Made by a program: the position numbers and the translations under genes. From Rugalucina vietnamica (Eukaryota; Mollusca; Bivalvia; Lucinida; Lucinidae), in contig OZ024876.1 in assembly GCA_964017185.1 (NCBI GenBank), positions 14,881,726 through 14,945,725 on the forward strand: a DNA stretch of 64,000 nucleotides, written 5' to 3'. Below are positions 39,233 to 49,900 of the stretch, piece by piece; position 1 is the first letter of the stretch, and each line of letters begins with the position of its first letter. Under the pieces are notes generated by a model. That model was not told the origin of the DNA, did no database searches, and saw only the letters and a program-made list of their open reading frames with translations.

Positions 39233-39387
39233 TATAGTCTAATAATAAATCTGTGACGTGGGTCTATGCGAAATGATTATACATGGAGATCCCAACAATG
39301 ACAAAGTATATTTTGTTACAAAAACAAAAAGGTTCCGTGATACACCTGTATCGATTTTTGGGAAATACCCATTGTCATCACTATCAA

Positions 39388-39624
39388 ACGAGCTGCGATG
39401 CGGGAAAACCTGGCTTCGGGATTTCCGACAAGGTCCGACACAAACCGGCCTCTACAGTCACACATGAAAGCTAGTAGCTTGAACTTTCTGATTTAAGAAG
39501 AAGAGGGTTTGTACTATCCATGTAGCGAAAACAAAGGCACTTATCTGCATCTTGGTTACCGCGAAGCTGATCTGCGCCTTTGTTTTCGCCCAAGCATTAA
39601 ATTGTTTTTCTTATGCAGTTGCTC
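39388..39624. mobile_element. M1 copy
   Basis: CGAGCTGCGATGCGGGAAAA to TTTTTCTTATGCAGTTGCTC. Confidence 0.75.
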
Positions 39625-39629
39625 TTTTA

Positions 39630-39796
39630 ATTGTTTTGTGGGTTAACATCCCAGTAACCAGTTTTTCAGTCATGACTTTCTGGTATTAACCAGTGCTATA
39701 GGGATCAGTGTGCCTTACCCAAGGTTCCAACTGGGAAGCAGTAGGGATCCAACCCCTAACCGCTTGATCCTGAATCCACTAGGTCACCGCGCTCCC
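39630..39796 (-). mobile_element. tRNA-derived SINE, minus strand
   Basis: On the minus strand the head reads GGGAGCGCGGTGACCTAGTGG (A-box-like) and GGGGTTGGATCCCT (B-box-like, 26 bases on). The body ends AACTGGTTACTGGGATG then TTAACC. The second copy starts at 39875. Confidence 0.6.
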
Positions 39797-39874
39797 TAGT
39801 TATTTGTGGTCTGAGCGAGGTATACACAAGGTGGGTGTTTTATCATTTCTCTGCAAGTCCCTGTTTACATCCTT

Positions 39875-40325
39875 TGTTTATGTTGAGGATTAACATCCAT
39901 GTCAACTAGTTTTCAGTCAATTTAGGAATAGAGGCACTACTTCTCAAGCACTTAAATAATACTGTACTTAGTTTGATGGTAATGTGTCATGCTGGGGGTA
40001 ATAGAATTTGAATCCAAGACCTCTCTATCCACTGCCTTACATTACAAAACCAATGCCCATGTAATATGCAGATTTTTCCCCCAAGTTGAAAAAGTGAAAA
40101 TTTTCAGTTGATATTTTTCATATTTTTGCTCAAAACATTGACTGTGGGTACATGTTAGAAGGGGGTGAGTAGCCATAATCTATGTTTTGGAGCAAACATT
40201 AAAAATAGGTATACCCCTGTATATCCCAGTTTTTCTATATAAAAGTGAGTTATAAGGGGGTATATATTACACGGACATGATATTTTGATGTAAGATTAAC
40301 CACTGAGCCATCATGCTCCCCCTGG
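39875..40325 (-). mobile_element. tRNA-derived SINE interrupted by M2
   Basis: Head 40291-40325 on minus strand GGGGGAGCATGATGGCTCAG with TGGTTAATC; the remainder continues at 40039 with AAGGCAGTGGATAGAGAGG, TTGGATTCAAATTC (B-box-like) and body to 39875. The two parts are contiguous once M2 is removed. Confidence 0.6.
40040..40290. mobile_element. M2 copy inserted in a SINE
   Basis: CATTACAAAACCAATGCCCATG to GGACATGATATTTTGATG; flanked by TTA and TAA. Confidence 0.75.
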
Positions 40326-40379
40326 TCGGACTCACAGGTTTTCAACTGGCATGGCTCGGTTCATTTTCCTAATCATCAA

Positions 40380-40617
40380 TTCAGCCACGACGCGAGAAAA
40401 CCGGTCTTCGGGGTTTCCAACCAGGTCCGACACAAACCGACCAGTACAGTTACAGAAGCAGGCTAGAAGCTTGAAATTTTGGATTCAAGTGGAAGAGCGA
40501 CTGTAATATCAATTTAGCGAAAACAAAGGCGCTGATCAGCTTCACAGTTACTGCGAAGCTGATCTGCGCCTTTGTTTTAGCACAGGCAAAAATTCGGTTT
40601 TCTCATGACGCGCCTCA
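40380..40617. mobile_element. M1 copy, just downstream of the STOML2 stop
   Basis: TCAGCCACGACGCGAGAAAA to TTTTCTCATGACGCGCCTCA; hairpin intact. It lies about 80 bp 3' of the STOML2 stop codon. Confidence 0.85.
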
Positions 40618-40699
40618 ATTCATACCAAACATAGATTACCGACAAGTCCAACATTAGTTAATTCACACAATTTTAACAAAATCCTACAATACACAAACA

Positions 40700-40981
40700 T
40701 CATTCTGAATCTATGGAAGAGGTCTTTTTTGTTGTTTTTCTTCTTCCCTTCATACCACTATTCTCCTTACCATTACCCTCTCCCTTATTTTGTAAGTCCT
40801 CAGTCTGCACTTCACGAAAATCTTTGAATTTGGTGTCCTTCACTTTCTGTATCTCTGAGTCTATTGCCTTCATTAACTCTGGGTCTACTTTATCAGAAGT
40901 GCTTTGTTCCTCCTGGTACGACGCCAGCTCGCTAGCCTGATCTTTGTTCGGCATTGATAGGTTTGAATATATAGCCATAGC
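40700..40981 (-). CDS. STOML2: STOML2 last exon (C-terminus, stop)
   Basis: Begins AMAIYSNL at acceptor TTCTATAG, completing the conserved SMVSQAMAIY. Continues with an acidic/lysine-rich, low-complexity tail (DSEIQKVKDTKFKDFREVQT … KGRRKTTKKTSSIDSE). This tail is longer than I expect from vertebrate STOML2. Confidence 0.88.
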   Translation of the reverse strand, partial: AMAIYSNLSMPNKDQASELASYQEEQSTSDKVDPELMKAIDSEIQKVKDTKFKDFREVQTEDLQNKGEGNGKENSGMKGRRKTTKKTSSIDSE

Positions 40982-43900
40982 CTATAGAAACAAAGTGAAC
41001 AAGCAAATTCAGAGAATTTATGTCCCCCGCCTTGATAGTTTAGTTACACAAATATAATCTTAGAATAACATATATCCAAACCACATACACTTTCTTAGTG
41101 TATGGGTAAATGCCTGAAAAATGACTTAAGTTCAAATTTCAAAAAAGTGACAAAAATTAAAGTGAGGATTACATCCAAACCACATGCATATCTTTAAAAT
41201 ATGGTCAAGACATCTGTAAAGTATCAAAAGAATCCGAATATAACTGTAGGAGAAGTTGTTTGCACAAGGGACCCGCTGTCCATTCACTTTCATTGTGTAA
41301 ATGTTGAAAAGGTGAGTAAGTTGAAATTGCGAAAAAATTGTCAAACATTAATCTGAGGATTATATCCAAACCACATGCAAATCTTCAAACATGGTCAAGA
41401 CATCTGTAAAGTATCAAAAGAATCTGAATATAACTGTAGGAGGAGTTGCTTCCACAAGGTACCCACTGTCCTTTCACTTTCATTGTCAAAATGACAGAAA
41501 AAATGACTACGTTAAAATTGCAAAAAAAGGGTCAAAAATTAATTTGAGGATTATATCCAAACCACATGCACATCTTCAAAGCATGGTCAAGACATCTGTA
41601 AAGTTTCAAACGGATCTGAATATAACTGTAGGAGGAGTTGCTTGCACAAGGTACCCACTGTCCATTCACTTTCATTGTCAAAAAGTCAGAAAAAATGACT
41701 AAGTTCAAATTGCAAAAAAAGTGTTAAAAATTAATCTGAGGATTATATCCAAATCACATGCATATCTTCAAAGCATGATCAAGACATCTGTAAAGTATCA
41801 AAAGAATCTGAATATAACTGTAGGAGGAGTTGCTTGCACAAGGTACCCACTGTCCATTCACTTTCATTGTCAAAATGTCAGAAAAAATGACCAAGTTCAA
41901 ATTGCGAAAAAAGTGTCAAAAATTAATCTGAGGATTATATCCAAATCACATGCATATCTTCAAAGCATGGTCAAGACATCTGTAAAGTTTCAAACGAATC
42001 TGAATATAACTGTAGGAGGAGTTGCTTGCACAAGGTACCCACTGTCCATTCACTTTCATTGTCAAAAAGTCAGAAAAAATGACTAAGTTCAAATTGCAAC
42101 TAGAAAAAGTGCCTTGAGAGGCACGTATACCCCCGGCTGGTAGCCACAAAGCCCCCTCCCTACCCCCTACCTATATAACCCTGCACATGCTCACCCCTGA
42201 CATTGAACCTCAAATCCCCAATGAAAGACAGTACCCTTATCAAGTACACTTTAGATATAAGCACTGTGAAGCACATTGCATACAAACATGGGGGAGTGGT
42301 GTTTTAGAATGACAGATCTATTTTAGAGCAGTATACAGAGCTGACGTGTATACTCAATCTAGGACATAATCCACGGACATTGTGGGTCAGGTCCTCAGTC
42401 CTAGATTGGAATGAAAATAGAGTGTCATTCTTAAAAAAAAAAAAAAATGCCCCAGACCTTAACCTCAAGTCCCACCCCCACCCCATGCATGGACCCTTGG
42501 GTCCATCCCACCCCCACCCCCATGCATGGACCCTTGGGTCTAACCCTTATGTGGTACCTATGTTGTAAGCATGAATGCTTTCTGACAAATAGTTATCAAG
42601 AAATAGACCTGCAGAATATTAATCTTGGTAACTATTGTATTTTATAAATGTGACCTAGATTTTGACCTCCAGCCCCACCCCTCTAGATTTTGGTGCCATG
42701 GAATTTAATTCAACCCTCAAGGGTATCTATGATCCAAATAGGAATACATTCCATGTCTTTGTTAATATATGAACTTAGAGAAGAAAAAACACTATGTAAA
42801 TAGCACATTTTCAGGGTGACATAGATTTTGAACTCTAGCCCCACCTCCCCGAGCAAGGACCCTCAGGTCTGAACTCACGGAAACAAAGCAAACCCTATAG
42901 GGTACTTAAAGTCTAAATATGAATGATTTCTGAAAATTGGCTGATGAGATATACACCATTAGAGAAACTTTAACCAAAACTTTGACGCAAAGTAAAGGTG
43001 ACCTAGATTTTGAACTCTAGCCCCACCCCCAGGCATGGACCCTGGGGTCTGAACTCTTGGAATCAAAGCTACCCCTATAGGGTACCTAAAGTCCAAATAT
43101 GAATGATTTCTGATAAATGGTTCTTGAGATATACACCACTATAGAAACTTTAACCAAAACTTTGTCGCAAATTAAAGGTGACCTAGATTTTGATCTCTAG
43201 CCCAACCCCCGGGCATGGACCCTGGGGTCCGAACTCATGGAAACAAGGCAAACCCTATAGGGTACCTATGGTCCAAATATGAATGGTTTCTGAAAAAATG
43301 CATGAGATATACACCACTAGAGAAACTTTAACCAAAACTTTGACGCAAATTCTACTGAACTAACGAACTAACGAATGAACGAACTAACGAACATACGAAC
43401 GGACGAACGGACAAACGGAAAAGCGAAAACTATATACCCGTCGGCATAAATGCCGGGGGTATAAAAAAAGTGTTAAAAATTAATCTGAGGATTATATCCA
43501 AATCACATGCATATCTTCAAAGCATGATCAAGACATCTGTAAAGTATCAAAAGAATCTGAATATAACTGTAGGAGGAGTTGCTTGCACAAGGTACCCACT
43601 GTCCATTCACTTTCATTGTCAAAATGTCAGAAAAAATGACCAAGTTCAAATTGCAAAAAAAGTGTCAAAAATTAATCTGAGGATTATATCCAAATCACAT
43701 GCATATCTTCAAAGCATGGTCAAGACATCTGTAAAGTTTCAAAAGAATCTGAATATAACTGTAGGAGGAGTTGCTTGCACAAGGTACCCACTGTCCATTC
43801 ACTTTCATTGTCAATATGTCAGAAAAAATGACTAAGTTAAAATTGCAAAAAAAGTGTCAAAAATTAATCTGAGGATTATATCCAAACCACATGCACATCT

Positions 43901-46900
43901 TCAAAGCATGGTCAAGACATCTGTAAAGTTTCAAAAGAATTGGAATAAAACTGTAGGAGGAGTTGCATGCACAAGGTACATACTCCTATAGGGGGACGGA
44001 AGGACGCACGGACGGACGGACTGACGGAAAGCCAAAAACCATGGCCCTCCGCTTTTCTTCGAAAAGGCGGGGGACAATAACCTTGAAACCAAAAGTAACC
44101 ATAGGCGTACTGCCCATTACGCACAGTACGCAAGTGCGTAATGTAAAAAGTTAGAAGTAGCTAAAATTATGGCGTTTTTTGTCATTTTTCAATCAAAAAT
44201 TAACTTTTTTGCCCTTGGTGCGTTTAAATTGAAATTTTCTGGTTACGCCTATGTAACCATACAATGTTCAGTAAAGCGCAACCTCATTATAATGCTATCT
44301 TTGGGGTCCATAGAAACAGACCATGTTATAAGCGAAACTGTGTTATAAGGTTACTTAAAGTAGACATAGAAAAATAATCATTCTAGGCGCCATGACATGA
44401 CCATCTTGTATTGAACTGTACTGTAATGGAGGTTAAATTGTACTTATTATATAAATTAATTTTATTTTTACTGGTTTTGAATTTCTAAATTGAATCAAAT
44501 TTTAACTTGTATAAGCCTGGCCTCCTTTTCGTGGGTTATAGGCAAACAGTATTTGACCCTTGTCACCAGAAAATCAGATTTTTGCATATATATAAAAAAA
44601 ATACACAGATCAGCTATGCAGTAACTGCATAGGTGATCAGTGCCTTTGTTTTCACTACTTTGACAGTACAATGCCTCTTCTTGTTAAATCTGTTATTTTC
44701 AGCTTCTAGCCTTCTTCTGAGACTGCCAGTTTACATCAGACCTGGTCGAAAAACTTAAACAGGGTTGCCACACGTCAGGGAAAAGTCAGGGAAATTAAAT
44801 TTTTTTCAAGGTCAGGAAATTGTCAGGGAATTTGCAAACTGTCAGGGAAATTGGGAATTGTTGGTAAACATAACTCCCTCATCATCAGGGAGACTCCAGG
44901 AAATTTGTAAAAATTCCTCTAAAATGTACCACTTTTTGAACAAAATTCAAAATCTCCCTGAAATGAATCAGGAATTTTCTTATATATTCTATACATTTTT
45001 CAAAAATCTCCCTGAAATGGAAGAAAAATCTCCCTCATTTCACTTTCTAACTCATCACATGTATGGGTAAATGTCAGGGAAAGAGCGACGTGCATTAAGA
45101 GCCAAAAATAGCCCCCAACCGAGCTGAGTGACAATGATGTGAAATATAGCCTTGTTATTGCTCTTCATGAAAATAATAATAAAATATGTGTATGACCTTT
45201 CTTATAGGGATGACCTTGGGTCAAAGGTCATGACCCATTCAAAGCAATTTCAATATTGATATATCAGCTAATGGGAAAAGTTGGTCATATTTCAGCTTTT
45301 ACTTGTTGTAGACCACTGAATGTTGTATCAATTTAGAGCTTACACACCTGTCTTGCATTAATTGGTGTTATAATGAAAATTATATTGAATTTTCATATTC
45401 ATAAATATTAATGAAAACACTGAAAGTAATTGGAAAACAAGTAAGTCTGTTAGAACTTCATAACTTCATTAATTTCAGTTCAAACCATAGAATGATATGT
45501 TGCTATGGCGTCATTAATACTTCTGAACAAGTCATTCAAAGAAAAGTGGTCATGTCAAAATTCATGAATTTTAATGAAAAACGAAAAGAAATGACTAAAC
45601 TCATGTCCATTTAAGGGTTGGCTTGTGATATTTAGACCTTCGTTACATACTTCAGAAAGAACATCGCTGAAGCATTATAGTAAGAGGGACCTCCATAATG
45701 TAAAAATGAGAGAAAAACCCATAAATTCTGCAAAAGTGCATATGGATAATGCATATATTCATGGTTTCCATAGCAACCGATACTACATTTCCAATAAGTT
45801 GAATAAGTAATTACTCGTATTCAAATACTAACATTGTCAACCTAATATGTTATTAACAATGCTTCGGCTCAGCTTTTGAACCTAATCTGCATTCAATATG
45901 CAAAATATGAAATTTGCATAGTCCATATTCATGAATATTGATGAAGACCAAAGCGCTTTATCAGAAATTAACGAACATAATAAAAATGTTTTGAGTGCCT
46001 TACAGATGTATATGTACCTATATTGCACTTGTCCAATACCATCAATACCATACAGAGTCAACTTTATGCTAAGCCACTGTGGTTATGCAAAATTTCTAAT
46101 TTGCATATTCATGAATATTAATGAAAACTTTAGAAAATACATGAAAAACCCAAATTAATACTGTTTACCACAACACACTCTTAATTCATCACATGTCTGC
46201 TATAGAATATTGAACAAGCACTAACTAAGAAATGGTTACAAACAAAACTTATTACACTGATCAGAGGTGCAAATTATCTAATTTGAATACCATGGATATG
46301 CAAACTATCTAATTTGCATATGAATATAGGGATCAACCATGGTTTTCAGTGTTCAAACATTCGATGGATCACGAGGAAGGTGTTTGAACATAAGGCCGCA
46401 GGCCGCGTGTTCAAACACCTTCCGAGTGATCCAGCGAATGTTTGAACACTGAAACAAACCATGGTTGATCGCTATTCTTGCATTTTCACTCCAATCCACT
46501 TATAATCTCATGAAAATAACATTAACAACGTAAAAACTGACCGAAAACTGCGGAGCTTTTTCAACGTCGGCCATTTTGTTTCTACGAAACACATTACGTC
46601 ACGTCGCAGTGACCAATGACGTCGGCCAAAACCCATGTTCAAACGGCACGTGAATTTCATGATTTGAACATGGGTTTTGCTGTTTGAACACAGCTTTCGA
46701 CCAATCAAAAACGACTTCAAACAGCTATGCGCATAGATATCTCTCATTTTCAATGTCCTTTCATTTTATTTTCATGAATATGCAAATTAGATTATTTTAA
46801 TATTGGGCCATTGCAGGTTAGAAAATGAAAAATTGTATAACAAATGGACAACAACAAGCCGCAGTGATGATTTGTGACTGGAATTAGTATATCTAAGAAG

Positions 46901-49900
46901 TCCATTGAATTTCTTTTCTTAATTTCTCATGTTTCTATAAATATTCATAAATATGCAAATGAGCTAATTTTTATGCATAGATTCATTACATGTTAGGGTT
47001 TATCAAGTTGTATCGCTTATCGACATGATGCGAAAATGGCTGTTTGTTATTAAGTCAGTGTATTTTATGTTTTTTTTTCTATTTATATATTTTCTATAAT
47101 GATTCTATCAATACCGGTATTCATGGATATGCAAATTAGATGAATATATAATTTAGATATTTTACACAAGCTACAGTTGGATGAAAGGCCTAAGCATAAG
47201 CTTTAAAATGATACCATGTTTAGTGAGCTAGGATAATCAGTAACTAAATTATGTTTGATTTTGTAGGTATACCCCTATGTTCAAAAATCATATTTGTGGT
47301 TGCCGATCTGGCACAACTACATGTCGTGACTGGTTTGTAGTTTGGAATCTACATGATCAAACCCCACATTTCTGAGATATTTTTCTGTACCAATAGTTTG
47401 GTCAATGGTTGCGTAGTATCCAAAACTTGTACTTTACCTGGTGCCTTATAGCAAAGTGAGGTGAACCTAAATGGGCTGGAAATACAATATACAATACAAT
47501 ACAAGTTGCTATGGAAACCATGATTTTCTTCATAACACAAATAAGTGCGCCTTTGAAAAAAATCCCATTTTATTTCGGGGGTCCCAATCAACAATTTATC
47601 ACCCATCAGAGGATGTCTTCTGGTGCTTGGTGGAATTAATTGGCACAAGGCCTTATAAAAAAGGTGTCTTACTTTGAGTGAAATGCAAGTAATCTATAGA
47701 GCATTTTTTTAAGAATAAGGTATGAGCCCAGCTAAATACCAAAAAGATATTTTCACATTTTGTGCATCTTTGTAATACTAATCTTTTATGAAAATATCTT
47801 TTTGGTATTTAGCTGGGCTCTATGTAAACTTCTCTGTTAAACCTCTAAATTTCGGTCCAAAATTGTGATTTTCCTACTTTAGCCCATATTGGCGGCCATT
47901 TTGTGTAACCATAGCAACCATAAAAGTGAAATCAATATTAGATTAAAACATTTGGACATTTCATCTATTAAAACATATAAGATAAAATGTCGTACAGATA
48001 CTTTTATTTTTTGGCTTTTGGGTGGGCCAGAAAACCCTGTTAATGCACGTCCCTCTTTGAAAATACATGTACCAGATTCAGGTCAAATTACCAAGTGACT
48101 TTGTCTACATTCCATCGATGTTTTGGGGCAGTCTTAAACCAGATAGTATCCAGAAGTGTATTTTAAGTTTATTTAAATTTTTATTGGTGTGTTGTAGTGA
48201 TAAATGACTTTCCGAGTTTTAAGAATTGTCCTGTTAAACTGTCATCATAGGCAGTGCGCCAAGATGTTGATGTCAGGGAAATTTGAAATTCCGTCAGGGA
48301 ATTGTCAGGGAAATGTAAAGGAATATTGTTTCCATCCCAGCGTGGCAACCCTGTTAAAGTCACCGCCATTGCAGCCCCTTAAGCGTGTCAACCTTTGAGC
48401 CGCGACAAGAGAAAACCAACAATGTGGTTTCCGGCCAGGTCGGAAAAAAAATATGCTGTACAGCCACACAAGACAGCTAGAGGCTGATAATTTCGAATTT
48501 AGAAAGTAGAAGAATTGTACAATCCCTGTAGCGAAAACAAAGGCGCTGATCAGCTTCGCGGTAAACCACGAAGCTGATCTGCGTCTTTGTATTTGCATAC
48601 ACAAATTGTTGGTTTTCTTATGATATGGCTCATATAAGAATGGACAAAACCCCTACCTGTGAGACCATACTGCTGATATCTCCAGTGTTGCTAGGTAACA
48701 ATACTGTGTTGCCTTTCTTTGCCAGGTTACTGAATGCTGCGACATACTGCTCCGCGATACGCATTGACACCGCATTCTTCCCATTCTATAACAAAGAAGA
48801 GAAAATAAAAAGTTTCGGTCTTTTTACACAGAAATAAGGAAGTACAAAAAAGACATCATTTATGACATCAATATTGGGGAACTCCTCTCATAAGCATTAT
48901 TTTCATTTAATCATTTAACATGCTTTTAATTGTGTACTTGTATTGTGGAAACTACCGCGGTAGATTCCTGGCGTCCCGGCAGTCAAGGTGTTTAAGTGTA
49001 TGTTCTGATTCAAAACAAAATGAGAATATTTTCAGTTTTTTTGTATGATTCTTTGGACCAGTTTTTAATATCTTTGATGAACTTCCAGACCAAGGCATTA
49101 AAAGAATGTGACATTTCCAAATCTCTCATCATATCAGATAAATCATATGAGCATAAAAAGGCAAAATACAGCCATTTTGAACAGTTTTATAATAAAAGTA
49201 ATTTGGTTACAAAATTTGGAAAGAGTTCACCAAATCTGGAATTATTGCAATTTTTTGGATAAATTTTCAAACAATAGCACCAGAAGAGATTTAGTGTTCT
49301 GCATCAGGGTTTATTCACTTTGCCCCAAAATCCTACAAACAGGAAAGTAGGCATATTTGGCTAACAAGCCTTAATAGTATTCTTAATAAGAGCTGTCGCA
49401 GGACAGCGTGCTAGACTGCTTCTGACCTTTGTCAAACATAAGGCCAAACCCGACCAGTAACCCATACATCTTTTTGCCTTGATGCAATTAGGCAAAATCA
49501 CTGAACCATGGAAGTTAACTATAACTACCTAAGATTTAGAGGTCTCACTCATATTGTGAAAGAAGTGTGTTCATATATCAACTGAGTGCCAAGACACAAG
49601 GCAAAATCACTGAACCGTGAAATAAGGTCACACTGACCTATAAGTATTTCAGGGTCAAAGGTCTAGTGATACTTACTCATAATGTGAAAGAAATATGATC
49701 ACATACCCATTTAGTGTTGAGATATAAAGCAAAATCACTGAATCATGAAATTAGGTCATAGTGACCTATAAGTATGTTTGGGTTAATGGTCTGGTCATAC
49801 TCATTCATAATCAGAAAAAAGTATGAAAAAATACCAACTGAGTGTCGAGATATAAGGCAAAATCACTGAACCATGAAATTAAGTCACAGTGACCCAGGAA

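Larger units (their letters stand above)
44757..48352. mobile_element. 3.6-kb TIR element (CAGGGTTGCCAC), non-autonomous
   Basis: Left TTAAA-CAGGGTTGCCACACG and right GCGTGGCAACCCTG-TTAAA: inverted termini of 12-13 bp flanked by the same 5 bp. Subterminal GTCAGGGAAA motifs occur many times at the left end (44776-44855) and three times at the right (48270-48316). The interior contains ATTCATGAATATTAATGAAAA and ATATGCAAATTAG motifs, an FB copy and a long hairpin. No transposase frame was recognised. Confidence 0.6.

Noticed and set aside
41391..43835. Repeated 100-121 codon frames (MVKTSVKFQ…[14 protein letters not shown])
   Set aside because: The H2 unit is 192 bp, a multiple of three, so frames stay open; no start context, no family, and differences between units are not codon-biased.
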